A stretch of 64,000 bases of DNA from Micrococcus lacusdianchii. GTDB taxonomy: Bacteria > Actinomycetota > Actinomycetes > Actinomycetales > Micrococcaceae. How positions within the stretch are numbered: position 1 is the first letter of the stretch; every line of letters starts with the position of its first letter. The stretch lies in NCBI RefSeq assembly GCF_023155805.1, contig NZ_JAKNUW010000001.1:206740-270739 (forward strand), written 5' to 3'. Made by a program: the position numbers and the translations under genes. The notes under the pieces were generated by a model. It saw nothing but the letters and a program-made list of their open reading frames with translations, made no database searches and was not told where the DNA came from. Of the stretch, positions 1 to 9,033 are shown piece by piece.

Positions 1-2834
1 TCACGCAGGCCCTCGCGCAGGGCCTCGACGTCCGCGAGCCCCGCGTCCTCCCACCAGAGGTCTTCGGCCACGCGGGACAGCAGGTCCTCCTTCTGCTTCA
101 CAGCGGGGATGCGCACCTGGCTCAACAGAGCCCCGGCGATGTCCTGGATCGCCGTGCGGCACCGTTCGGCCGTGGTGAGGTCCTGGTCCAGGTCGGCGAG
201 CTGCCAGCGCAGGGTGAGCAGGTCGAAGCGTTTGGCGGCCTCGTCGGGGTCGCGCACCGCGGAGGGCAGTCCTGCCACGTGCTCGGCGAGTTCCTGGACG
301 TCCTCGGCGCTCACGCGCCCCCAGGCTGCGGCGTCGGACCAGCGCTCCACCTGACGCCGGTGCTTGCGCACCAGGAGGTTCTGCCCGGGCATGGCCGCCA
401 CGTAGGAGTGCAGCCAGTCGGCGTGACTGCGGCGCACAGCACCGGCTCTGTCCTCCCGTTCGCTCCCCGCTTCAGCCTGAGCGTCCAGGGCCGCGACGAC
501 GGCGGCCCGCGTCTCGAAGATCTGCTGGGTGAGGGGCTTCTGCTGGGATGGCGCCCGTTCGGGAAGGTCCTGGTTGAAGTACTCGAGATTTCCGCCGACG
601 TCGATGACGGTGAAGGAGGTCTTGTCCCGGCCAGGACCGTAGAGGTCCGGGCGCAGGCGGGTGCCGCGGCCGAGCATCTGCCAGAACTTGGTCTTGGAGT
701 GGACCACCTTGAACAGCACGAGGTTGACCACGTCGGGGATGTCCACGCCGGTGTCGAGCATGTCCACGCTGATGGCCAGCTGAGGCATCTTGTGCGGGTC
801 GGAGAAGTCGTCCAACAGGGCGCCGCTGTAGGCGGTCCTGCTGGTGATCACGCGGGCGAAGCCACCGCCCAGTTCGGGGAAGCGCTCGTTGAATCGGCGC
901 TCGATGAACTCGGCGTGCCGCTGGTTCTTGGCGAAGAGGATCGTCTTCCCCAACCGGTCTCCATCGGCCACCTTCTGCCCGCGCTCCATGAGCAGCTCGA
1001 GCACCTTGTCCACGGTGTCGTCGTTGAAGAGGAACTGGTTGATCTCCTGGGAGTCCACGTTCTCCGGAGGTCCGTCCTCGCCCCAGTCGAGGGCATCCCA
1101 TTCGGCCTTCTCCTCCTCGGAGAGGTCGTCGTAGCGGATGCCCCGGCGGAGGAACTCGGTCCCGGCAGACACCCCCTCCGGCGGCACCAGGTAACCCTGC
1201 TCCACGGCCTCAGCGAGGTCGAAGGCGAAGGTGGGGACGCCGTCTTCGAGGTGGAAGAGGCGGTAGGTGTTGCGGTCCACCTCGTCCTTGGGGGTGGCGG
1301 TGAGGCCGATCAGGAGGGAGTCGAACCAGTCGAAGATGGCCCCGTACTTCTGGTAGATGGAGCGGTGGGCCTCGTCGATGATCACGAGGTCGAAGTGCCC
1401 CGCGCCGAAGCGGCGGGGCCCGTCCTGCCCGTCGCGCTGGAGCAGGTTGAGCATGGTGGGGTACGTGGCGGCGTAGATACGGCCTTCGGCGGTCCTGTCG
1501 TTGAGCAGGTTGACGACGGTCTCGTTCGGCAGGTGCTTCGTGAAGTTCTTGGCGGCCTGTTTCACCAGGGCGGTGCGGTCGGCGAGGACGAGGACGCGCT
1601 TGACCCACTTGGCACGCAGCAGCTGGTCGACGAGGGCGATGGCGGTGCGGGTCTTGCCGGTTCCGGTGGCCATAACGAGCAGGGCGTCGCGTTGGCGGGC
1701 GGTGAAGGCCTCGCCGACGGCGCGGATCGCCTCGAGCTGGTAGGGGCGCCCGGCGATCTCGGTTTTGGGAAGCACGGTGGCGAGGTCCTGGCGAGCGGTG
1801 CGGCGCTGGATCAGCCGCTCGAGTTCGTCCGCCGTGAGGAACCCCTCGATCTCGCGGGGTGGGTAGCCCCCGGCGGGGCCGAAGGCGGCGTCATCCCAGA
1901 GCCAATGCTCGTAGCCGTTGCTGTAGAAGATCAGCGGACGGCGGCTGTACTGCGCTTCGAGGGCGTCCGCGTAGCGGCGGGCCTGCTCCTGGCCTTCGTG
2001 GGGGCTGCGGGTGGTGCGCTTGGCCTCGAGGACGGCAAGGGGCAGGCCGTCGGCACCCCAGAGGACGTAGTCCACCCGGCCGGTGCCGCCCGGGGTGGGC
2101 AGTCCGGTGACGGGGTATTCGCGGTCGCGGTTCTGGTCGAGGGGCCACCCGGCCTCGTGGAGGAGCAGGTCGATGTAGAGGGTGCGGGTCTCGGCCTCGG
2201 CGTAGTCATAGGCATGGAGGTCGGTGAGGTCACTGGCAGCCGCGGCTGCCTGGGCGGCGGCGATCTGCTCCCGCAGGGCGGCGATCTCCGATTCGTAGGC
2301 AGCGGCCTGCTGCTCGCTCTCCTCGCGAAGGCGGGCGTTGGCCTCGTCCTGGGCCTTGAGTCGGGCGATGACCGCGTCGAGCTGTTCGACGGGCATGGCT
2401 GCCTGGCGCGGGGCCCGTGCGGGGTCGAACTGCGCCTTGGTGGGGACGGCCTCAGGGTGGGGCCCGTGGTGGAAGGCCGTCCAGACGAGCACATGGAAGA
2501 GCTCACGGAGGATCGTCAGGGCGGCCCGGGAGTCCAGGGCGAGGTCCTTGTGGACGGCGTTGTTCCCCGCCTTGCGGAGGAAGTTCAGCTTGTCCACGAT
2601 CTCCCGCCCGGTGAGCGTGGTGAAGGCGGGGGCGTTGATGCGGCCGGCGAGGTCAGTGCTGTAGGGGTCGTCCAGGCCACGGGTGGCGTAGAGGAACTCG
2701 ACGATCCGTTCCACGGAGCGTCGGGCGTAGAAGGCGGCGGCGCGCGGGTCCGTGGTGAGGTAGGCCTCGGCCTGGGCAGCATCCCGATGGACGGCGGGGA
2801 GGGCCCGCTCCACCCAGTCCATGTTGCTTGCCAT
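1..2834 (-). CDS. hsdR: Type I restriction endonuclease subunit R (3' end outside window)
   Basis: Motor and nuclease subunit of a type I restriction-modification complex; it translocates and cuts DNA lacking the host methylation. The frame opens at ATG 2834 (MASNMDWVERALP) behind a good AAGGAGG site and stays open to the window edge, giving about 944 residues without the C-terminus. The N-terminal part resembles the DUF4145-type domain of many HsdR proteins; a PD-(D/E)xK nuclease signature (LEAKRT) lies near residues 269-274, the Walker A motif GTGKT at 391-395 and the DEAH box (IIDEAHRSIY) at 487-490, followed by helicase motifs such as GLTATP and QMLGRGTRLR. It is the last gene of the hsdM-hsdS-hsdR operon, 56 bp after hsdS. 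All catalytic motifs in view are intact, so the system looks functional. Confidence 0.95.
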   Translation of the reverse strand, partial: MASNMDWVERALPAVHRDAAQAEAYLTTDPRAAAFYARRSVERIVEFLYATRGLDDPYSTDLAGRINAPAFTTLTGREIVDKLNFLRKAGNNAVHKDLALDSRAALTILRELFHVLVWTAFHHGPHPEAVPTKAQFDPARAPRQAAMPVEQLDAVIARLKAQDEANARLREESEQQAAAYESEIAALREQIAAAQAAAAASDLTDLHAYDYAEAETRTLYIDLLLHEAGWPLDQNRDREYPVTGLPTPGGTGRVDYVLWGADGLPLAVLEAKRTTRSPHEGQEQARRYADALEAQYSRRPLIFYSNGYEHWLWDDAAFGPAGGYPPREIEGFLTADELERLIQRRTARQDLATVLPKTEIAGRPYQLEAIRAVGEAFTARQRDALLVMATGTGKTRTAIALVDQLLRAKWVKRVLVLADRTALVKQAAKNFTKHLPNETVVNLLNDRTAEGRIYAATYPTMLNLLQRDGQDGPRRFGAGHFDLVIIDEAHRSIYQKYGAIFDWFDSLLIGLTATPKDEVDRNTYRLFHLEDGVPTFAFDLAEAVEQGYLVPPEGVSAGTEFLRRGIRYDDLSEEEKAEWDALDWGEDGPPENVDSQEINQFLFNDDTVDKVLELLMERGQKVADGDRLGKTILFAKNQRHAEFIERRFNERFPELGGGFARVITSRTAYSGALLDDFSDPHKMPQLAISVDMLDTGVDIPDVVNLVLFKVVHSKTKFWQMLGRGTRLRPDLYGPGRDKTSFTVIDVGGNLEYFNQDLPERAPSQQKPLTQQIFETRAAVVAALDAQAEAGSEREDRAGAVRRSHADWLHSYVAAMPGQNLLVRKHRRQVERWSDAAAWGRVSAEDVQELAEHVAGLPSAVRDPDEAAKRFDLLTLRWQLADLDQDLTTAERCRTAIQDIAGALLSQVRIPAVKQKEDLLSRVAEDLWWEDAGLADVEALREGLR

Positions 2835-2890
2835 CGGCTCCTCCTTCGATGCGCACCGCCGCGCTGCGGCTGCGCCCTATCCTGCCGGGT

Positions 2891-4027
2891 TCACAGCTCT
2901 CCGCGGAACGCCCGGTACTGCAGAGACGCGAACAGCTCGTCCTCGAGGGCCAGCGCCCGCTCGATCCGCTCCCGTTGCGCGTCGACCTTCGCGACGACGG
3001 CCGCGAACTCGCGCTGGACGGAGAGAGGAACATCGGGGAGACGCAGGGTAAGTGTTCGTTTGATGTTCAGGTTGCTGATATTGGTGGTCTGGTTGCCGAA
3101 ACTGCGCACCGTCTCCTGGATCCGGTCACTGTTGAACCAGTGGTAGAGGAACATGGGGTCCACGTCCGGGCCGGGACGGAGCGCCGCAACGAATCCACCG
3201 ATCGCAGACCGCTCCGGAAGCTCTCCGACAAAGCAGCACTTGCCCACCAGGTTGTAGCTGTTGGCGCTCGAGACCAAGGTGTCCCCGGGGCGAAGGTATT
3301 TGTCCTCATTCCTGACGAGATCCGCAGGGATTCTAATGACATCAGACAGGTCAAGGCGCTTCTGCACATTCTTCGTCCGCATGACGGGAACACCCTCATT
3401 CGACACATCAGCCGGCTTGAAGGTGACCCCTCGAACAAAGCCAGCAACATCCCCAAGAGCCGGTCCAGTGGGAGCATGCGCGACGACTGCCGCAAGCCTG
3501 GAACGGATGAGAACTTCCAGGTAATCCACCTGAGCACGACGACGCGACCGCCGCGCATCGGCCCGGTCCAGGATCGCCGCGATGCGCCGCTGCTCATCGA
3601 GTGACGGCAGTTCGGGAACGTGGAGACTCAGAAAATCTTTTACCGATGTGCGACGCCTCCTCGGCACACTGCCAAATGCAACTGAATCATACCTCGCCAC
3701 CATCCCTGGATCAGAGAGAATCCTGTAGACATATGATTCATCCAGCCCCTCTCGCACCCTAAATGTCGGATAGAGTGGGCTCGCCACCCCACTGAAACCT
3801 AGGTCATTCATTGCGAGAGCGCCAGCCCACAGCAAGTATGGATTAAATGCAAAAGTCCCAGGCTGGATAAGCTTATATCTTGAGGTGTCCTCTGTCGCAA
3901 GCCTTTTGCTGAAACGCTCACCCTGAAGAACGAACCCCCTCTTCTCCGTCAGAGTAAGAACCGGAATTTCCTCATGACCCCCGGGGCGTTCCGAAATTTC
4001 AAAGAGCAGATCTCCCACCGTCTTCAC
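2891..4027 (-). CDS. hsdS: Type I restriction-modification specificity subunit S
   Basis: DNA-recognition subunit that gives the HsdM/HsdR complex its bipartite target. At 378 residues it has the usual two-repeat layout: target recognition domain 1 (about 1-130), central conserved helix (LPSLDEQRRIAAILDRADAR, about 141-160), target recognition domain 2 (about 190-325), and a C-terminal conserved helix ending in ELFASLQYRAFRGEL. The start codon overlaps the hsdM stop by four bases (ATGA), so the two are translationally coupled. The stretch encoding TRD1 (about 3640-3985) is much more AT-rich than the rest of the gene, which suggests that this half was acquired by recombination. Target sequence cannot be read from the protein alone. 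Confidence 0.93.
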   Translation of the reverse strand: MKTVGDLLFEISERPGGHEEIPVLTLTEKRGFVLQGERFSKRLATEDTSRYKLIQPGTFAFNPYLLWAGALAMNDLGFSGVASPLYPTFRVREGLDESYVYRILSDPGMVARYDSVAFGSVPRRRRTSVKDFLSLHVPELPSLDEQRRIAAILDRADARRSRRRAQVDYLEVLIRSRLAAVVAHAPTGPALGDVAGFVRGVTFKPADVSNEGVPVMRTKNVQKRLDLSDVIRIPADLVRNEDKYLRPGDTLVSSANSYNLVGKCCFVGELPERSAIGGFVAALRPGPDVDPMFLYHWFNSDRIQETVRSFGNQTTNISNLNIKRTLTLRLPDVPLSVQREFAAVVAKVDAQRERIERALALEDELFASLQYRAFRGEL

Positions 4028-5496
4028 TGCAGCATCGCCTTCAGCTCGGCGGTCCCCGCGGCGATCTCCGCGTCGAGCTTCTCGAGGTCCGCGAGGATCT
4101 CGAGCGGGTCCCGGTGCTCGACCTCCTCGACCTCGATCTCCTTGTACCGGTTGATCGAGAGGTCGTACCCCTGCTCCACGATGTCTGCCTTGGGCACCAG
4201 GAAGGACTGGGCGGTGCGCGGACGATCCTTCTCACCCGCCAGGTTCTGCCAACGCCGCAGCACGTCCGGCAGGTCGTTGGCCTCCACCGGGGTGCGCTTG
4301 TCATCCAGCGATAACCCATCGGCACGAACGTCGTAGAACCAGACATCGTCCGTGCTGCCGGGACCGTCATTGCGGAAGAAGAGGATCGCCGTCGAGACCC
4401 CCGCATATGGCTTGAACACACCCGAGGGGAGCTTCACCACCGCCTCCAGATGATGGTCTTCCACCAGCATCTTTCGCAGGTCCTTGTGCGCCTTCGACGA
4501 GCCGAACAACACGCCGTCCGGCACGATCACCGCCGCGCGGCCGCCCGGCTGCAATAGCCGCAGGAACAGAGCCAGAAACAGCAGTTCCGTCTTCCTCGTC
4601 TTCACCACGCGCTGCAGATCGGAACTCACGGCGTCAGCGTCGAGGGACCCGGCGAACGGCGGATTGGCGAGGATCAAGCTGTGCTTTCCGGCGTCGCCGT
4701 CGCTGGCGCCCTGGGCCAGGGAGTCCCGGTAGGCGATGTCCGGGGACTCCACCCCGTGCATGAGCATATTCATGCTGGCGATGCGCAGCATGGTGCTGTC
4801 GAAGTCGTACCCGTGGAACATCCGCCTGTTGAAGTGCAGGCGAGCATGGGCGTTGTAGAACATGTCCGGGTGCGTCTCCCGCAGATACTCCGACGCGCCG
4901 ACTAGGAACCCCGCCGTGCCGCAGGCCGGGTCCACGATGACGTCCTCCGGGGTGGGTGCCGTCATCTGCACCATGAGGTCGATGATGTGCCGCGGAGTGC
5001 GGAACTGGCCGTTCACCCCCGCCGAGGCGATCTTGGAGAGCAGGTACTCGTAGAGGTCACCGGTCGTGTCTCGGCTGCCCATCGGCAGCTGGTCGATCAG
5101 GTCCACCGCGGTGGAGAGCATGCGTGCGTTCGGGATGGTGAACCGGGCATCCCGCATGTGATGTGCGTACGTGGAGTCCTCACCGCCCACCTGCTGGCCC
5201 AGCTGCCGCAGGAAGGGGAACACCTCGCGGTCCATGCGGGCGAACATCGTCTCCGCGGACTCGTTCTTCAGCTGCTGCCACCGCAGATGCTGCTGATCAG
5301 GGCCGAAGACGGGATTCTCCACCGGCTGGTTCGTGTGCCGCGCTTTGGCCTCGGCCTGCGTCTGCCTCTCGTCCAGGCGACGGAGGAAGAGCAGGTAGGT
5401 GATCTGCTCGATCACTTCCAGCGGATTGCTGATGCCACCCGTCCAGAAGGCGTCCCAGACACGGTCGACCTGCTTCTTAAGATTTCCTGTGATCAT
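4024..5496 (-). CDS. hsdM: Type I restriction-modification DNA methyltransferase subunit M
   Basis: N6-adenine DNA methyltransferase subunit that protects host sites and forms the core of the restriction complex. The 490-residue protein has the N-terminal HsdM helical domain (LEVIEQITYLLFLRRLDE, about 26-43), the SAM-binding motif DPACGTAGFL at 189-198 and the catalytic motif NPPF at 278-281. It is the first gene of the hsd operon. No convincing Shine-Dalgarno sequence precedes the ATG; the codons just after it are AT-rich. About 170 bp separate it from the upstream PIN-domain gene, so it probably has its own promoter there. Confidence 0.95.
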   Translation of the reverse strand: MITGNLKKQVDRVWDAFWTGGISNPLEVIEQITYLLFLRRLDERQTQAEAKARHTNQPVENPVFGPDQQHLRWQQLKNESAETMFARMDREVFPFLRQLGQQVGGEDSTYAHHMRDARFTIPNARMLSTAVDLIDQLPMGSRDTTGDLYEYLLSKIASAGVNGQFRTPRHIIDLMVQMTAPTPEDVIVDPACGTAGFLVGASEYLRETHPDMFYNAHARLHFNRRMFHGYDFDSTMLRIASMNMLMHGVESPDIAYRDSLAQGASDGDAGKHSLILANPPFAGSLDADAVSSDLQRVVKTRKTELLFLALFLRLLQPGGRAAVIVPDGVLFGSSKAHKDLRKMLVEDHHLEAVVKLPSGVFKPYAGVSTAILFFRNDGPGSTDDVWFYDVRADGLSLDDKRTPVEANDLPDVLRRWQNLAGEKDRPRTAQSFLVPKADIVEQGYDLSINRYKEIEVEEVEHRDPLEILADLEKLDAEIAAGTAELKAMLQ

Positions 5497-5669
5497 GGGT
5501 CATATGGTACACGCAGGCACTGGCTGTGGCGAGAATTAATATTCTTGCCAATACCGGCACCTCGATAATTTTTAACCAAATTTGTCACAGTCTCTTCAGG
5601 TTTTCAACAAGAATTACTGACTTTCGACACAGGGGTATTAAACAATAGAGCAGAGGCTGCGCTCTCCCA

Positions 5670-6833
5670 TCATGCAATCCTGTAATCCAAGACAGACAGC
5701 CTTCTAGAATCTCCCTCAATTTCGAACTCAAAGTTTCTATCAATGCCGACCCGAAAAACCGGCCTACCCTTGTTCCAGTCCATAGACATGACACTTGGAT
5801 TGATAAGAATAAAATCGGAGACATCCTCAGGATTTACCTCAAGTAGTGCCTCCACTTGCACAGGAACCTCCACTTTCCCTCGAATAGCGGCTGCACACTC
5901 TGTGTCTTCAATTAATTCAACCGGTTCCCATGTCGCATCACCCGAGTAAACCTCCACAGCATCCACTCGAACCTTCCAACCACCTTTAAAGTTTGACGCC
6001 AAAATGTCAGCCAGCTGACCCCCGCTATCTAACTCTTTACCCTCTAGCGCCATCAAGTAGCGTTCGACCTCAGCGATTGCTTCATCCCCCTGATCAACGG
6101 ACAACAAGGGATTCATCTCAACTTCACTGATGGCGATATATCGATCTACCTCATCAGACAGATAATCCGCAAGTAATTGCTCGAGCGAAGTTGCGTACGA
6201 AAAGCTATTGAAATTGCCGACATCGTCGAGCAGATCAGAATGAAGGGTTCTCCTGGACTTTTCTGCAGAAGAATCCAATGGTGCTGCAAAGTCATTCGTA
6301 TTTTTAGAGACAAACACAACATCAGACCCCTCAGGAGTCGAGTTAACGACCGTATCCCAGATTATCCAATCAGCAACACCTGACCCATCGATTTTCAAAG
6401 GCTTCCGCCTGAGAAAGTAGTCGTCTGCTAACCTTGCATGATCGAAGATCCGATGTGATAGGATTTTGAATCCCTTAGAGGACAAGAAGTCCTGAATTTT
6501 CACAGCAGTAGTTGAGAAGTCCTGGGATTTTTGTAACTCCTCGGCAACCCACTTACGTCGTCTTGACTTACCCAGCCCTGGGGTTGTGTCATCTTCGAGA
6601 GACCTAAGGCGCCCCAACCAGAACGGATGTGCCGAAATCAGCCAGCTTTTCAAACTATCAGCAGAATCTTTTATACTCGCAACCTCTTGCGCCGCAAGTT
6701 CCTTGACGACAACTTCAGGCACGCCAACTTCTGCAATCCCTGCAGACACCATCCCAATCAGGAGAGCAAATTCTTCCCCCTCCATTTCCCAGTTCCCAAA
6801 CAGGATGTTTGTGTCCAAAATTATGAGCTTCAC
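5670..6833 (-). CDS. PIN-like domain (DUF4935-type) putative nuclease
   Basis: Predicted PIN-fold ribonuclease-like protein of 387 residues. GTG 6833 is chosen as start because AGGAGA precedes it and the protein then opens directly with the first PIN strand (KLIILDTNILF). Acidic residues expected of a PIN site are visible: D7 in LDTN, E in VPEVVVKELAAQ, D in GSGVADWIIWDT and D in FVSKNTNDF. The C-terminal half (about 230-387) is a separate domain with no clear match. Base composition is near half AT, against over 70% GC in neighbours, a sign of horizontal transfer. It starts 28 bp after the dnaB stop and lies just upstream of the hsd operon, so a defence or toxin role is plausible but unproven. 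Confidence 0.7.
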   Translation of the reverse strand: MKLIILDTNILFGNWEMEGEEFALLIGMVSAGIAEVGVPEVVVKELAAQEVASIKDSADSLKSWLISAHPFWLGRLRSLEDDTTPGLGKSRRRKWVAEELQKSQDFSTTAVKIQDFLSSKGFKILSHRIFDHARLADDYFLRRKPLKIDGSGVADWIIWDTVVNSTPEGSDVVFVSKNTNDFAAPLDSSAEKSRRTLHSDLLDDVGNFNSFSYATSLEQLLADYLSDEVDRYIAISEVEMNPLLSVDQGDEAIAEVERYLMALEGKELDSGGQLADILASNFKGGWKVRVDAVEVYSGDATWEPVELIEDTECAAAIRGKVEVPVQVEALLEVNPEDVSDFILINPSVMSMDWNKGRPVFRVGIDRNFEFEIEGDSRRLSVLDYRIA

Positions 6834-6861
6834 TCTTCTCCTAGGATCTGGGGTTTGACGC

Positions 6862-8250
6862 TTAAAAACCACCACTCCCCCCGCCATCCTGTGCGAGGTT
6901 GCTGAACCGACTGTAATGTCCTTGGAACCCCACCACAATGGTCTTCGTCGGGCCATTCCTGTGCTTCGCCACGATCAGGTCGGCCTCGCCCGCGCGCGGG
7001 GACTCCTTGTCATACACGTCCTCGCGGTGCAGCAGGATCACCATGTCCGCGTCCTGCTCGATCGAGCCCGACTCGCGCAGGTCGGACACCTGCGGCCGCT
7101 TGTCCGTCCTCTGCTCAGACCCACGGTTCAACTGGCTCAACGCGATCACCGGCACGTCGAGCTCCTTGGCCAGCAGCTTCAACGCCCTAGAGAACTCGGC
7201 GACCTCCTGCTGGCGGGACTCGACCTTCTTGCCGGAGCTCATGAGCTGCAGGTAGTCCAGCACCACCATCTTGAGGTTGTTCTTCTGCTTGAGCCGCCGG
7301 CACTTGGCGCGGATCTCCATCATGGTCATGTTCGGGGAGTCGTCGATGAAGAACGGCGCCTCGTTCAGCCGCCCCACGGTCGCGGCGATCTTGGACCACT
7401 GGTCGTCCCGGATGGTGCCCTTGCGCAGGTCCTGCAACGCGATCGTCGCCTCGGCGCTCAAGAGCCTCATCGCGATCTCGTTCTTCCCCATCTCGAGGCT
7501 GAAGAACACGGTGGCCATGTTGTGGTGGATCGCCGCGGCCCGCGCGAAGTCCAGCGCGAGCGTGGACTTGCCGACGGCGGGGCGCGCCGCGATCACGATC
7601 ATCTGCCCGCCGTGCAGGCCCTGCGTCAGCTCGTCGAAGTCGTAGAAGTCCGTGGGCACGCCGGTCATGCCCTCGCCCTGGTTGCCCGCGGCCTCGATCT
7701 CGTCGACGGCGTGCTCCATGATCTCCGCGAGGCGCACGTAGTCCTCGGACTGGCGGTTCTCCGCCACCTTGTAGATCTCGGACTGCGCCTCGTTGACGAT
7801 CTCCTCGACCTCGCCGTCGCCCTGGTAGCCGAGCTGGGTAATCTTGGTGCCGGCGGTGACCAGGCGCCGCAGCACGGCCTTCTCCGCCACGATCGCAGCG
7901 TAGAACCCGGCGTTGGCAGCCGTGGGCACGGACTGGATGAGCTCGTGCAGCACGGCCGGACCGCCCACGCGGCTCAGCTCCTGGCGCTTGTTCAGCAGGT
8001 CCGCCACGGTGACGGCGTCGGCGGGCTCGCCGCGGCCGTAGAGGTCGATGATCGCCTCGTAGATCATCTCGTGGCTGGGCCGGTAGAAGTCGTGCCCGCG
8101 CAGCAGCTCCACCACGTCCGCGATCGCGTCCTTGGAGAGCATCATGCCGCCGAGCACCGAGCGCTCCGCCTCCAGGTCCTGGGGCGGCAGGAACCGCTCC
8201 GCCCCGCGGCCGGAGTCGTAGGAGTCCGAGTCTCCGTAGCCTTCAGTCAA
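6862..8250 (-). CDS. dnaB: Replicative DNA helicase DnaB
   Basis: Hexameric 5'-3' helicase that unwinds DNA at the replication fork. The 462-residue product has the N-terminal DnaB domain (about 20-120), the linker and a RecA-like C-terminal domain with Walker A AARPAVGKSTLALDF (about 222-236), Walker B VVLDYLQLM and the arginine-finger region KHRNGPTKTIVV. There is no intein. In many actinobacteria dnaB follows rplI directly; here the two are about 16 kb apart. An unusually long upstream gap holds many DnaA-box-like sequences, which may link dnaB expression to DnaA. Confidence 0.97.
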   Translation of the reverse strand: MTEGYGDSDSYDSGRGAERFLPPQDLEAERSVLGGMMLSKDAIADVVELLRGHDFYRPSHEMIYEAIIDLYGRGEPADAVTVADLLNKRQELSRVGGPAVLHELIQSVPTAANAGFYAAIVAEKAVLRRLVTAGTKITQLGYQGDGEVEEIVNEAQSEIYKVAENRQSEDYVRLAEIMEHAVDEIEAAGNQGEGMTGVPTDFYDFDELTQGLHGGQMIVIAARPAVGKSTLALDFARAAAIHHNMATVFFSLEMGKNEIAMRLLSAEATIALQDLRKGTIRDDQWSKIAATVGRLNEAPFFIDDSPNMTMMEIRAKCRRLKQKNNLKMVVLDYLQLMSSGKKVESRQQEVAEFSRALKLLAKELDVPVIALSQLNRGSEQRTDKRPQVSDLRESGSIEQDADMVILLHREDVYDKESPRAGEADLIVAKHRNGPTKTIVVGFQGHYSRFSNLAQDGGGSGGF

Positions 8251-8501
8251 CTGCGGGGGCTCCCTTCCACGGCCGCGCCCTCACGACGCCGGCCCTCGGC
8301 CGGCACCGCCGGCTCGCCTCTACCTCGACAAAGAAGATCCCCGCCCGGCCGCCCGCCCCCATGCAGGTGGGGGCGTGGCGGTCCCCGGGCGACGGTCTGG
8401 ACGGATGCGCGCCTGAACAGTGGTCACCTGCGGCCAATACCCGCCCTCGCGTTGGGAATACCACGGGACACTACGCCCGGCCCGGAACCCGGGCAACCGC
8501 G

Positions 8502-8780
8502 TTACCCACAGCTCTTGGGGACAACGTGTGGAGTACTCGGCGTGTCGCGTGCACACTCTGGGGACAGAGCTGGGGAGAACGCGGGCCCGACCTCCAGAAT
8601 CCGCTTGTGACCTGGGGTTTTATGGTGTGGAGAACTGTGGAGAAGAACTTCTCCACCTCGCCGCCGCCCGCACTCCGGGCCACACGCCGATGGAACTCCC
8701 CCTCGAATCGGCCCCAACAAGCCGATCTGTCCACACCGCTGTCCACATTCCCCACAGGTGTGGACAACTTCTGTGGAGAA
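8502..8780. promoter_or_regulatory. Cluster of DnaA-box-like sites upstream of dnaB
   Basis: Ten nonamers close to the actinobacterial DnaA box TTGTCCACA are visible: TTACCCACA 8502, TGTGGAGTA 8527, TGTGGAGAA 8626 and 8636, TTCTCCACC 8649, CTGTCCACA 8727 and 8739, TTCCCCACA 8748, a perfect TGTGGACAA at 8759-8767 and TGTGGAGAA 8772. Such clustering within 280 bp outside oriC is unlikely by chance in DNA this GC-rich. It could regulate dnaB, titrate DnaA, or be part of a second initiator-binding region. Confidence 0.6.
8637..8656. repeat. Perfect inverted repeat in the DnaA-box cluster
   Basis: GTGGAGAAG (8637-8645) and CTTCTCCAC (8648-8656) form a perfect 9-bp dyad around AA. It merges two DnaA-like half sites facing each other and may be an operator for dimeric protein binding. 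Confidence 0.6.
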
Positions 8781-9033
8781 CTCTCCCGCATTTGGGGACG
8801 GCCGAGTTGACGCACCCCCGTGCCCGGGCGTTCACTGCCCCGCCACCTCTGCGTCGCCATTCCAGGCGCCCTCGGCGCTTCTGGCGACCGCCGTGTTTTG
8901 CTCTCATCTCTGTCCAGTCATTCTCTTTGCGCATCAGTGCCCTCTCTCTGTGGCGCGGATCACGTTTGACGTGCATCAATGGTCATCACGCCCGACCCAC
9001 TCCGGTCGACGTCCCCCAGCGATTGGAACCCCC

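Larger units (their letters stand above)
8251..9033. other. Intergenic region between dnaB and the TRAP transporter genes
   Basis: About 780 bp without a convincing gene, lying between the divergent dnaB and TAXI-TRAP genes. It must hold both promoters. The middle (about 8500-8780) is filled with DnaA-box-like nonamers (separate entry). Near the transporter end, TTTGACGTGCATCAATGGTCA (the T at 8966 onward) contains TGAC and GTCA half-sites and could be part of the transporter promoter or operator; this is a guess. Confidence 0.5.

Noticed and set aside
279..3146. A 955-codon open frame on the plus strand opposite hsdR
   Set aside because: Its protein is Val/Gly/Leu/Glu-rich with no domain, as expected of the antisense frame of a GC-rich gene; the minus strand encodes a complete set of HsdR motifs.
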